From Silene conica (lineage: Eukaryota; Streptophyta; Magnoliopsida; Caryophyllales; Caryophyllaceae): DNA of 64,000 nucleotides. This document shows, in pieces, positions 44,934 to 55,738 of this stretch. Position 1 is the stretch's first letter. Each line of letters opens with the position of its first letter. The notes under the pieces are model-generated. The model saw only the letters and a list, made by a program, of their open reading frames with translations. It had not been told where the DNA came from and ran no database searches. A program made the position numbers and the translations under genes. Location: the NCBI GenBank assembly GCA_029255685.2, contig CM055311.2, forward strand, positions 16,328,952 to 16,392,951, given 5' to 3'.

Positions 44934-45909
44934 TGTTGGAGCTAGTGTCCCCCACAGTTAGCGCGACAACATGAATAAATCTCTTAAAGGTTTACAGGGT
45001 ATAGTTTGTATTATAATCAGTTGATTCACGTTTATCAATAACGGTTGGCTTGCTAGAAGTTTGATGTTATTGTCATACAGATGGCAGTAATCAACTGGTC
45101 CCTAAAAGTCACACCTAAAGGATGTATTTTGAGAGATATGATTAAATGAAAATATAATCATATTGATGCCGTATACGACTAAAAGGTTAGTCAATGTAAT
45201 GATGATACAATTATTTAATATTGATTAAATAATATTAGCTGAGACGAATTAAATGTTAATTCGTAATTAAATATAAAATGTTATATTTAATTGATGTATA
45301 TAATGTAATTATTTAATACCGATTAAATAATGTAATTAAATACAAACTGTTATGTTTAATTAACGAATTATAAAGATAAACATTATTTACAGAAGAGGAT
45401 AAATAACCGAATGAGAGCATACTCGGTTGTTGCTCGGTCATACAGTCACTCGTTTTGGAGTTGTTACACGGTTAGATGGGAGGAGTTTCGGGAGGACTCA
45501 TAAACTGATTTGAGAAATCATATCTTATGGTTATTAGCTAGGTTGTTAGTAGTAAAAGAGAATTGTTCTGATAAATACTACTCTATACATACCAAAACTC
45601 AAGGCTGAACAAAGATATCTCACGCCTCTCACAACACGACTCCCCTCCTCTCTTTTTCATCATTCACATAAAAAATTAACAGTAATTTTTCCCAGTTTCT
45701 AGCTCAAGAAAAGGCATTTCTCGGAGCATATTGGGTGCAACGATTAGGAGAATATCAATTTTGATATTTTTTCTTAGGCCTAATTGCAAGGACCAAAGGT
45801 TGATTCTTAATCCTTTACCTTTGTTTATCGTTCTTCGTTTATGACTATAAATCATATGTTTTAATTTCGTTATAATCCTATAATTATGAGTTGGGAATTA
45901 CACTGATAA
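44934..45909 (+). repeat. Solo LTR 1 (copia-related), TSD CCACC
   Basis: 976 bp starting TGTTGGAGCTAGTG. Its first 200 bp align with the copia LTR at 19332 (ATCAATAACRGTTGGCTTGC, GTTATTGTCATAC, ATCAACTGGTCCCTA). CCACC flanks it (44929-44933 and 45910-45914). Removing it restores continuous reading from the gag piece into the sequence at 45915. The end reads ACTGATAA rather than a canonical CA, so the terminal bases have decayed. Confidence 0.8.
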
Positions 45910-45914
45910 CCACC

Positions 45915-46428
45915 GAGATTTTTTGTGTAGCACAAAACGATTTGAGGAAAATAATAGTCTTATATAAAAAAAATACTTAGACAACGAGCTAGCAGAACAA
46001 CATATGGTTCATGTAAATGAGCCGATTGTTTTTGCCAATGATCTCCCATCCCTGAATAACTCAGATACACCTACTGGAGAAGATTTGCTAGATGATGATG
46101 AATGTGTGCATAATCGTGATATAATCTACCTTTCTTTGTCATCACACGTCGAGGACTTGTGTGAGGTTTTCCCTTCTAAGGAAGACGATGTCTATGGTGA
46201 GTCTCCTATTTAGAAGGCCGAGTTGGATGTTGTGGAGGCTGCAATATGTGGGATAGAACCTATACAGTCAGACTTCTTTGCTTTTAACGATGTTGCTTCA
46301 TCATATACACATGTCCCGAATGACGACGAGAAGGTAAACGAAGATCACTCCTGTTTGATAGAAGGTAATGCTATTTCTTTTATTGATTCCGATAGGATTT
46401 ATTTTATCCCTTCCGGTAAATCATATTC
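45915..46428 (+). pseudogene. Athila/Tat-like coding remnant, acidic segment
   Basis: An open but interrupted frame that continues from the gag piece before the solo LTR. Readable segments are 46004-46213 (VHVNEPIVFANDLPSLNNSD, then an acidic GEDLLDDDECV stretch) and, after one TAG, 46223-46468 (AAICGIEPIQSDFFAFNDV). It has no domain that I recognise. The frame is cut at 46428 by solo LTR 2 and resumes at 47712 with stops. Confidence 0.5.
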
Positions 46429-47711
46429 TGTTGGAGGAAGTGTCCTCGACAATAGTGTGTTGACATAATTAAAACTCATTTGAATGAAACACAACTGGGA
46501 GTGTTACTCTTTTAAAGTCGACTGATAAACATTTATCGATAATGATTGGCTGTCTAGAGTTTGACATTATCGTCATATGATAGTGGTGATCAGTTGATCC
46601 CTTAAGGTCATATCTTTAGGGAATTCCGTCTCAATGGAATAATTAATTATTATCGTATTGGATACGAATTAATTAATAACTGGAAATATTGGAAATAATT
46701 TTTATATGACAAATATTTTATAATGGGATTATAATAATAATAGTCAAAGTAATAAAATCGTTTTATTACTCGGTTTTTATTTATTCGTTTAGGAAACGAT
46801 TAAATTGAGAATGAACACGGTTGATCATAAAATTACAAAGAGTTGTAATTAAAATTATGATATTACATTTTATACAATAATAATTTCGAATTATTAGTAT
46901 AATTATTTAAATGTCATAAAATTGTGAATAATGAATTTTAGTAGTTAAAATTGCATAATTAACAAATTAGGTCATGTGTTATGGGACATGTGTGACATGT
47001 TACAAATTAACACAATTGACAAAGATAAAATGGGTCCATTTTAGACCCCATTTCAGCCGTGTATTAGGTAGTGTGTTATGAGATTGTGTGTATGAATAAA
47101 CAAGAGGATTGAGTGTATAATGCAAATGGAATATTGTAAGGAATATTGTATGCATTGTGTAAGAACATAATGGCCATTGGCTATTGTGGGAGTGATTTGG
47201 CCGGTCATGAGGCTTGCTAAGCAAGCTCATGTGCTTATAAAATCACTACTTACAACACTCATCTTTGCTAGTCTTTGGCTATTTTTGTGACTAACACATA
47301 TCTCTCATAATTACTACATCTCATATTCATGCTTGTAGTGCTTAAAATAGTTCTTCAAGTAAGAAATTTATTTCCATATTAATAATATTATAAGAGTAAT
47401 ATTATTATTATTTCTAGTATACTAATTCTATTTTTCTAGTAACAAAAATAGTCTTAGTTTGAGATCGGGTCCTTGATACGTATCTTTTGGAGACGATTTT
47501 TGTTAGATCGTTATAAGGGTATTTCGGTTATTTGAAGACTCAAATAATAGGTGATTATTGAGTATAAACCTTCTAAAACCAATGTAAGGACAATCACATC
47601 TTATGATATCATCATGCATGCATAAGATCTTATTAAGTTTTATAACCTAAACTTAAAGAAACAATACTCACATTAGTTTTGAGTATAAAATCAGGAACTT
47701 AGTTCCCAACA
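46429..47711 (+). repeat. Solo LTR 2 (related to the gag-only elements' LTRs)
   Basis: 1283 bp, TGTTGGAGGAAGTGTCC...TCCCAACA. Flanks TATTC (46424-46428) and CATTC (47712-47716) form a target duplication with one mismatch. The first 200 bp align with the LTR at 2877 (ATAATGATTGGCT, TAGAGTTTGACATTA, GATCAGTTGATCCC). It may be the LTR of the fourth gag-only family, but this is not proven. Confidence 0.8.
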
Positions 47712-47716
47712 CATTC

Positions 47717-48220
47717 TGCTGTTGATTTGACGCCTCCACCCTAGTCTGGGAGCAAATTGGAGAAAAATCGTTTTATTTCTTCTGACACAGGTCTAGAGAG
47801 GTTAAAAGACCCGTGAGGGGGATCTGAAGATTCTATCCCACCTAAGAAGAAAGTGCGAAAGAGGGTTCATAGTGGTGTGATTGATGTTGTGATGAGTCGC
47901 TGTTCTTCTTTTGATGTGCTTTGGAGGCTAGTAGCAAAGCTGATGACGCTGAAGTGACTACATTCAATCAGAAGCCTATAGTTGGGGGCCATTGATTTGT
48001 TTTAGCCGATGATCAAAAGAAGGCCGTGCTGGGACCTATCTAAAACTAATGTAGGTGACTCTTATGCTGCTAGCCGCGACCTCCAATGTTGCTGGCTGGT
48101 TTGGGGAGGTCCATACTTTTTTTTACGCGCTTTATCGTGAGTCCCTTAGCTCTTTTTCTCTACTTCATCTTCTTAGTTTGCATTTCCCTTTCCCTTTATG
48201 TTGTTGTTGCTGTGGTTGAG
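47717..48220 (+). other. Athila/Tat-like remnant after solo LTR 2
   Basis: It continues the interrupted frame for about 300 bp (ILPPKKKVRKRV-like basic stretch, several TAG/TGA stops) and then becomes noncoding. No pol domain is seen. Confidence 0.45.
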
Positions 48221-48457
48221 TGATGAGTCCAAATTTAGTCGTCATTTGCCTTTCTTTTCCTCTCATTTCGATTCCGTTTCGCCCCCGTTTTACATACTAT
48301 TGCTCGATTTTATGCCCGATATCTCTATTCTACGTATTTGGTTTCTATTTTGTAGGACTTGAGGCGGGAATGAAGAAACGGGAACGAACGAGGTGGAATC
48401 AAGGCAAAAAGAGGAGAAAAAAATGAAGAAATGGCGAAATGGGGTCCTCAGCCGGTC
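48221..48457 (+). repeat. Athila/Tat-like LTR start, truncated
   Basis: TGATGAGTCCAAATTTAGTC begins a stretch that is longer in the second copy (55300-55738). It is cut at 48457 by the gag-only leader. Identification as an LTR start is tentative. Confidence 0.4.
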
Positions 48458-49807
48458 ATAAATATGATTTTATGGATTTTTATTGTTCATTTTTATATTT
48501 ATTTGTATATTTTGTAGTTTAAATCGGTTTTAAACAACACTTAATGGGAAAAATAGCTAATCATAGTTTCTGGCCGAGATTTTTTGATATGTTCTCACAT
48601 GCATATTTAATATATTGTATATGAATTTTCGTAACAAATGGAGTTATTATGCATGGATTATGAATTTTATGAGATAAATAGTCATAATATGAGTTAAAAA
48701 TGGGTATAGGAGGTTATATTTCGAATTTGACCTTAAAATTTTTATAAGAAGTCACATGCAATATATAAAGTACCTGTATGAATTTTCGAAATTATTGGAC
48801 TTATTTTGCATGATTAATGATTTTTATAGTAAAAATTGCATTAATAGTGACTCAACTTCGACTTTAATAGTTATAGTTGGAATTTTGCCATAAAAATTTA
48901 ACAAAATGTCACATGCATTATTTACAGAATGTATATAATATTTGGGAATTTATTCTCAAGTGATGCATGTTTTGTGATTTTAATAGTTAAAATCGGCTAA
49001 ATAATGACTTATTGTGTTAAAAATAGTTAATCTTAACATTATGGCATAAAATTTTACCCATAGATGTCTTAAATAATAGGAACATCAGATCTAAAAGTTG
49101 GATATCAAAAAGTTTCTGTTTTTATGATTATTAATTTTTATGAGTTAATTAGTTAATAATCGTAATTTATGAGTCTTAAAAATAAAATTTCGAGTATGGT
49201 CTGTAATTTTTGGTCATTTCCAGATTCTAATTTATATTTCAGGATGACTAAAAATTTATAGCAATTTATTGCAAGTTTTTATAATTTAAATCGGATTTTT
49301 AACCATAAAAACGACTATTATACGATTTGTTTAAGAAATAAACTATAAATATTTGCATAAGACCATTTTATTAATTTCTGAATTTTTAGAAAATTTCCAG
49401 AAAGTTTAAAATTTTTGAATTTTAAATTTCGAATTTTATTGACTCATTTGGCCATATATTGTTTATTTTTCCGAAAATACAAGTAATTTATGAACAATAA
49501 TGCAAAATCAAGTTAAATCATGATCAAACATTAGTAGAGACTAAACATTGATTCCTAAAGTAAGTTAGGATGATTAACTTGGACATAAATTAGATTTATA
49601 TAATTTTGATAATTTTAATAGTTAAAGTCGCGCATATCCGTAAAAACCGTAAACAAATATGAGATATTTGCTCCCATAAGGCGATTTGGCATTAAAATTG
49701 AGCATGTGCATACATATTTTATTATTGCAATTTTATGAATGTCATATTTGAATGTTATTTATATAATTTGGAATTATTTAATTTTTTCTTAGTATGGTCT
49801 TAGTTTT

Positions 49808-49872
49808 AATCAATATTACCCGTAATGAAAGAGGATATTGATTCGGTTGTAATATATGTGATCTCGTATCAC
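49808..49872 (+). other. Conserved tandem RNA hairpins, third stem variant
   Basis: Hairpin 1 (49808-49843) pairs AATCAATAT with ATATTGATT (9 bp) around the CCCGTAATGAAAGAGG loop block. Hairpin 2 (49858-49872) pairs GTGAT with ATCAC. Compared with AATCGGTA/TACCGATT in other copies, both sides of the stem changed together. Confidence 0.75.
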
Positions 49873-50775
49873 GGGTTTGTAATTTAAATTTTATTTTCAG
49901 TTTTACAATAGAGTAGTTGCATTATTTTATTGTAATTCCGGAGATCCGAAAGACGGTGCCATACGGAAAGGAGTTCCGGCAAGATGGTGTTTTCTTGGAT
50001 GGCGTGTCAATGAAGTTCAAGGGACCATAGAGTTTGTTTCCGAATTTGTAATAGTTAATTAGTTTTTACTATTACTAGGAAGGCCATACTAGGATTTTAT
50101 TGCTTTATTGCTTTTATTTTTGCATTATTTATATGTTTGCATGCATAGCCAAATCGCCATAAACATGCATATTAGTTTAGATCGTTGAAAACGACCGTGT
50201 CAATTATAATTATCGAGTTCACCAATTCAATTCACTTAAAGGAGATAGATAATAAATTGACAAGACCTCTATATTAAACAAAACAATTGAGAATTAGCCT
50301 TACCAAATAGTAGAACCCATGAGCTTCTATTTCGTGGGGTGGTGCTAGTCCAGTGGGCAGTACGAACCTTATTACGTAGGATAAGTGGGGCGATGAGGTG
50401 GATTCAGTCCAGTGGGCGGATCGCATCTCGATGCAATTGAAATTTGGTTTGTACTCAACGGAAGTGTAGAGGACCAATGGTCAATGTGTTCCGGGCTAAG
50501 ATGAATAAATAATGATTTGTCATCAACCAAGAGTTCTATGGTAGAACCGGTTTATTTTAACCCACCAAACCATATCATTGGGTCGGATTTCCAGTGGTTC
50601 ACGATTTCAGTAGTATGGGTTTGGGTCTTGGAATCATTTATAAAATTGGATAGAGGTCATTTTATAGATGCATTAGCTTGATAAATATGTTTACAAGTTA
50701 AAATTAAAACGATTAGCATTTAATTTCTTCATATGTTTAAAATTTTGTAGTTAAGTCTTCAAATCAATATCAATC

Positions 50776-51684
50776 ATGACCACTACCACTACTTCAAACA
50801 CTTCATGGTTACGTTCCTTCATGGATCGTTGTAAGCTAGAAAAGAATGAGGCAAACTTTGCCGATTGGGATGCCCAACTTTTGTTGGCGGCAGAAGGTGA
50901 CGGTAAGACCGAATTCCTCATCGAAGAATCACCTCCTGAACCTGCAGAAAATGCCACCGCCGCAGCAAGGCGACCCTATGATACTTATCAGAAGGAGTCT
51001 GCGGCAATCAAAAATGTTTTGATCTTCTCGATGGAGCCGGAACTCCAAAGGAGTGCCATAAAGATTGGCACGGCCTATGAGATCTACTTCGGGCTTGTGA
51101 CAATGTTCTTAAAGGCTTCGAGAATTGTCCAATACGAGGCGGCATCGACCTTCTTTGATCTCAACCTTAAGGAGGGGCAAAAGGTTAGCCCACATGTGCT
51201 CAAGTTAATTGAGCATGTAGAAACCATAAGGATGAATCAAGTGGACATTCCTAAGGAACTTGTGATTGACAGAATTCTCCACTCCTTGTCTAAGGTGAAA
51301 ACTTATGTACAATTCCGGGTGAATTTCAACATGAGAAACCAAGACATCTCTCTCGATGAATTGCACAATATGATCGTGCAAGCTGAAAGGGATATGGGCC
51401 TAAATGTTAGTGCCCCTAAGGATGTGCTCAACATTGATGTTAAGAGCAAAGGAAAGTTCAAAAGGAAGGGTAAGGCAAAAGGGAAGCAACCTTCCAAAGG
51501 TTCAAAGAAAGTGTCTTCTGAGGCAAGCACCTCAAATTCCAAGAAGAGCCCTCATCAAGGGGCTAAGTGCTTTTATTGCAATGGCAAAGGACATTGGAAG
51601 AGGAACTGTTCCAAGTATCTCAGCGATCTCAAAGCTGGGAAGATTCTTCCAGTTGGTATGATAACTATCCCAATTTTATGTTAA
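50776..51684 (+). CDS. gag: Gag of the fourth gag-only element, open reading frame
   Basis: 302 codons, uninterrupted. It is homologous to the third element's Gag along its whole length (WLRSFMDRCKLEKNEANFAD near the N terminus, NVLIFSMEPELQRS, FRVNFNMRNQDISLDELHNM). It has a K/S-rich linker and a CCHC knuckle CFYCNGKGHWKRNC near the C terminus. It stops about 25 residues after the knuckle with no pol in any frame, like the other gag-only copies. The start is the only ATG before the conserved N-terminal tryptophan. The reading frame has survived although the element has lost its ends, so it could only be expressed from a neighbouring promoter. Confidence 0.88.
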   Translation: MTTTTTSNTSWLRSFMDRCKLEKNEANFADWDAQLLLAAEGDGKTEFLIEESPPEPAENATAAARRPYDTYQKESAAIKNVLIFSMEPELQRSAIKIGTAYEIYFGLVTMFLKASRIVQYEAASTFFDLNLKEGQKVSPHVLKLIEHVETIRMNQVDIPKELVIDRILHSLSKVKTYVQFRVNFNMRNQDISLDELHNMIVQAERDMGLNVSAPKDVLNIDVKSKGKFKRKGKAKGKQPSKGSKKVSSEASTSNSKKSPHQGAKCFYCNGKGHWKRNCSKYLSDLKAGKILPVGMITIPILC

Positions 51685-52093
51685 TCTCAACTAATGTATT
51701 ATGATACAAGTTGTGATGTGAATGCTCTTCTTACTTGAAGAGGATATTCGGTGTATATTATTCTCTCTTGGACTAGAGGAACTCTTGTTTCTTATGACCA
51801 TCCACTATATTAAATGCCTTCATGCGATGTTTTTCAGTTTAACAATGAGCCATTCCATGAATTTCTTGATAGGTTCGATAACCACGTTTTTAATGAATAA
51901 TCTCTTGGTTACTCTTACTCTAATTATGAGTTACATTGTGCTATATATGAAAGAATAAATCATGATTCACACGTTTTGGTCGATTATGTGAATTTCGGGA
52001 GGGCCGTGCATATGAGTGATGGTGACTTTTGGATTTTTATTAGGCATATGTCTTCTCAGTGTTGCGAAGTGGCTCGCCGCGAAGTGGCCCACC

Positions 52094-53069
52094 TGTTGGA
52101 GCTAGTGTACCCCACAGTTAGCGCGACAACATGAATAAATCTCTTAAAGGTTTACAGGGTATAGTTTGTATTATAATCAGTTGATTCACGTTTATCAATA
52201 ACGGTTGGCTTGCTAGAAGTTTGATGTTATTGTCATACAGATGGCAGTAATCAACTGGTCCCTAAAAGTCACACCTAAAGGATGTATTTTGAGAGATATG
52301 ATTAAATGAAAATATAATCATATTGATGCCTTATACGACTAAAAGGTTAGTCAATGTAATGATGATACAATTATTTAATATTGATTAAATAATATTAGCT
52401 GAGACGAATTAAATGTTAATTCGTAATTAAATATAAAATGTTATATTTAATTGATGTATATAATGTAATTATTTAATACCGATTAAATAATGTAATTAAA
52501 TACAAACTGTTATGTTTAATCAGCGAATTATAAAGATAAACATTATTTACAGAAGAGGATAAATAACCGAATGAGAGCATACTCGGTTGTTGCTCGGTCA
52601 TACAGTCACTCGTTTTGGAGTTGTTACACGGTTAGATGGGAGGAGTTTCGGGAGGACTCATAAACTGATTTGAGAAATCATATCTTATGGTTATTAGCTA
52701 GGTTGTTAGTAGTAAAAGAAAATTGTTCTGATAAATACTACTCTATACATACCAAAACTCAAGGCTGAACAAAGATATCTCACGCCTCTCACAACACGAC
52801 TCCCCTCCTCTCTTTTTCATCATTCACATAAAAAATTAACAGTAATTTTTCCCAGTTTCTAGCTCAAGAAAAGGCATTTCTCGGAGCATATTGGGTGCAA
52901 CGATTAGGAGAATATCAATTTTGATATTTGTTCTTAGGCCTAATTGCAAGGACCAAAGGTTGATTCTTAATCATTTACCTTTGTTTATCGTTCTTCGTTT
53001 ATGACTATAAATCATATGTTTTAATTTCGTTATAATCCTATAATTATGAGTTGGGAATTATACTGATAA
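52094..53069 (+). repeat. Solo LTR 1, second copy
   Basis: Same as 44934-45909, flanked by CCACC (52089-52093 and 53070-53074). It was already present before the duplication. Confidence 0.8.
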
Positions 53070-53074
53070 CCACC

Positions 53075-53588
53075 GAGATTTTTTGTGTAGCACAAAACGA
53101 TTTGAGGAAAATAATAGTCTTATATAAAAAAAATACTTAGACAACGAGCTAGCAGAACAACATATGGTTCATGTAAATGAGCCGATTGGTTTTGCCAATG
53201 ATCTCCCATCTCTGAATAACTCAGATACACCTACTGGAGAAGATTTGCTAGATGATGATGAATGTGTGCATAATCGTGATATAATCTACCTTTCTTTGTC
53301 ATCACACGTCGAGGACTTGTGTGAGGTTTTCCCTTCTAAGGAAGACGATGTCTATGGTGAGTCTCCTATTTAGAAGGCCGAGTTGGATGTTGTGGAGGCT
53401 GCAATATGTGGGATAGAACCTATACAGTCAGACTTCTTTGCTTTTAACGATGTTGCTTCATCATATACACATGTCCCGAATGACGACGAGAAGGTAAACG
53501 AAGATCACTCCTGTTTGATAGAAGGTAATGCTATTTCTTTTATTGATTCCGATAGGATTTATTTTATCCCTTCCGGTAAATCATATTC
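53075..53588 (+). pseudogene. Athila/Tat-like coding remnant, second copy
   Basis: Same as 45915-46428. Readable frames at 53164-53373 and 53383-53628 differ from copy 1 by one residue noticed (VHVNEPIG for VHVNEPIV). Confidence 0.5.
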
Positions 53589-54871
53589 TGTTGGAGGAAG
53601 TGTCCTCGACAATAGTGTGTTGACATAATTAAAACTCATTTGAATGAAACACAACTGGGAGTGTTACTCTTTTAAAGTCGACTGATCAACATTTATCGAT
53701 AATGATTGGCTGTCTAGAGTTTGACATTATCGTCATATGATGGTGGTGATCAGTTGATCCCTTAAGGTCATATCTTTAGGGAATTCCGTCTCAATGGAAT
53801 AATTAATTATTATCGTATTGGATACGAATTAATTAATAACTGGAAATATTGGAAATAATTTTTATATGACAAATATTTTATAATGGGATTATAATAATAA
53901 TAGTCAAAGTAATAAAATCGTTTTATTACTCGGTTTTTATTTATTCGTTTAGGAAACGATTAAATTGAGAATGAACACGGTTGATCATAAAATTACAAAG
54001 AGTTGTAATTAAAATTATGATATTACATTTTATACAATAATATTTTCGAATTATTAGTATAATTATTTAAATGTCATAAAATTGTGAATAATGAATTTTA
54101 GTAGTTAAAATTGCATAATTAACAAATTAGGTCATGTGTTATGGGACATGTGTGACATGTTACAAATTAACACAATTGACAAAGATAAAATGGGTCCATT
54201 TTAGACCCCATTTCAGCCGTGTATTAGGTAGTGTGTTATGAGATTGTGTGTATGAATAAACAAGAGGATTGAGTGTATAATGCAAATGGAATATTGTAAG
54301 GAATATTGTATGCATTGTGTAAGAACATAATGGCCATTGGCTATTGTGGGAGTGATTTGGCCGGTCATGAGGCTTGCTAAGCAAGCTCATGTGCTTATAA
54401 AATCACTACTTACAACACTCATCTTTGCTAGTCTTTGGCTATTTTTGTGACTAACACATATCTCTCATAATTACTACATCTCATATTCATGCTTGTAGTG
54501 CTTAAAATAGTTCTTCAAGTAAGAAATTTATTTCCATATTAATAATATTATAAGAGTAATATTATTATTATTTCTAGTATACTAATTCTATTTTTCTAGT
54601 AACAAAAATAGTCTTAGTTTGAGATCGGGTCCTTGATACGTATCTTTTGGAGACGATTTTTGTTAGATCGTTATAAGGGTATTTCGGTTATTTGAAGACT
54701 CAAATAATAGGTGATTATTGAGTATAAACCTTCTAAAACCAATGTAAGGACAATCACATCTTATGATATCATCATGCATGCATAAGATCTTATTAAGTTT
54801 TATAACCTAAACTTAAAGAAACAATACTCACATTAGTTTTGAGTATAAAATCAGGAACTTAGTTCCCAACA
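53589..54871 (+). repeat. Solo LTR 2, second copy
   Basis: Same as 46429-47711, with the same imperfect flanks TATTC and CATTC. Confidence 0.8.
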
Positions 54872-55299
54872 CATTCTGCTGTTGATTTGACGCCTCCACC
54901 CTAGTCTGGGAGCAAATTGGAGAAAAATCGTTTTATTTCTTCTGACACAGGTCTAGAGAGGTTAAAAGACCCGTGAGGCGGATCTGAAGATTCTATCCCA
55001 CCTAAGAAGAAAGTGTGAAAGAGGGTTCATAGTGGTGTGATTGATGCTGTGATGAGTCGCTGTTCTTCTTTTGATGTGCTTTGGAGGCTAGTAGCAAAGC
55101 CGATGACGCTGGGACCTATCTAAAACTAATGTAGGTGACTCGTATGCTGCTAGCCGTGACCTCCCATGTTGCTGGCTGGTTTGGGGAGGTCCATACTTTT
55201 TTTACGCGCTTTATCGTGAGTCCCTTAGCTCTTTTTCTCTACTTCATCTTCTTAGTTTGCATTTCCCTTTCCCTTTATGTTGTTGTTGTTGTGGTTGAG

Positions 55300-55738
55300 T
55301 GATGAGTCCAAATTTAGTCGTCATTTTCCTTTCTTTTCCTCTCATTTCGATTCCGTTTCGCTCCCGTTTTACATACTATTGCTCGATTTTATGCTCGATA
55401 TCTCTATTATACGTATTTGGTTTCTATTTTGTAGGACTTGAGGCGGGAATGAAGAAACGGGAACGAACAAGGCGGAATCAAGGCAAAAAGAGGAGAAAAA
55501 AAATGATGAAATGGCGAAATGGCCTGGGGTCCTCAGCCGGTCGTCGGCTGCGAGCCCCTTAACCTTGGAAGAAGTATAGAAATTCCAGTACCTTGCTTTG
55601 GAGTCCTCAGTCGGTGGCCGACCTGTAGCCGGTCTGCTGGCTGGGACCCCCTCCTCAACACTTAGCATATTTTCAGACAATCAAGAAACCCGTAGTAGTA
55701 TTAAGGCCCTCAGCCGGTGGCCGAGCGGCAGCCGACCG
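55300..55738 (+). repeat. Athila/Tat-like LTR start with CAGCCGGTGGCCGA repeats
   Basis: It begins TGATGAGTCC, equivalent to 48221. From about 55533 to 55738 it has three irregular units with inverted words (CAGCCGGTCGTCGGCTG, CAGTCGGTGGCCGACC, CAGCCGGTGGCCGAG). It is cut at 55738 by the minus-strand gypsy LTR. Confidence 0.5.

Larger units (their letters stand above)
44257..48457 (+). repeat. Copy 1 of a 4-kb direct duplication
   Basis: Near identical to 51735-55544 (offset 7160 over most of its length). It includes two solo LTRs with their target duplications. Differences from copy 2 are the 314-bp MITE present only here, about 80 bp near 47957-48036 present only here, and scattered substitutions. 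At 48457 it is joined abruptly to a gag-only element leader. Confidence 0.92.
48458..51734 (+). mobile_element. Fourth gag-only copia-type element, both ends missing
   Basis: It starts inside the leader (equivalent to about 4340 of the inner element) and stops about 50 bp after gag, with no LTR, PBS, tail or PPT. The leader has the degenerate repeats, the hairpin pair (49808-49872) and the position of the putative intron, but its donor reads GGATAAGT instead of GGTAAGT. The right junction to copy 2 has the microhomology TTGAAGAGGATAT. It is a distinct subfamily from the other three. Confidence 0.82.
51735..55544 (+). repeat. Copy 2 of the 4-kb direct duplication
   Basis: Matches 44257-48457. 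It lacks the MITE (empty site near 51920) and about 80 bp at 55095-55110, where the loss runs between GCTG repeats. It extends beyond copy 1 into the palindromic Athila/Tat-like LTR. Confidence 0.92.

Noticed and set aside
46004-46468. Possible host gene encoding an acidic protein
   Set aside because: It is in frame with the Athila/Tat-like gag remnant once the solo LTR is removed, and is duplicated with it, so it belongs to the retroelement.
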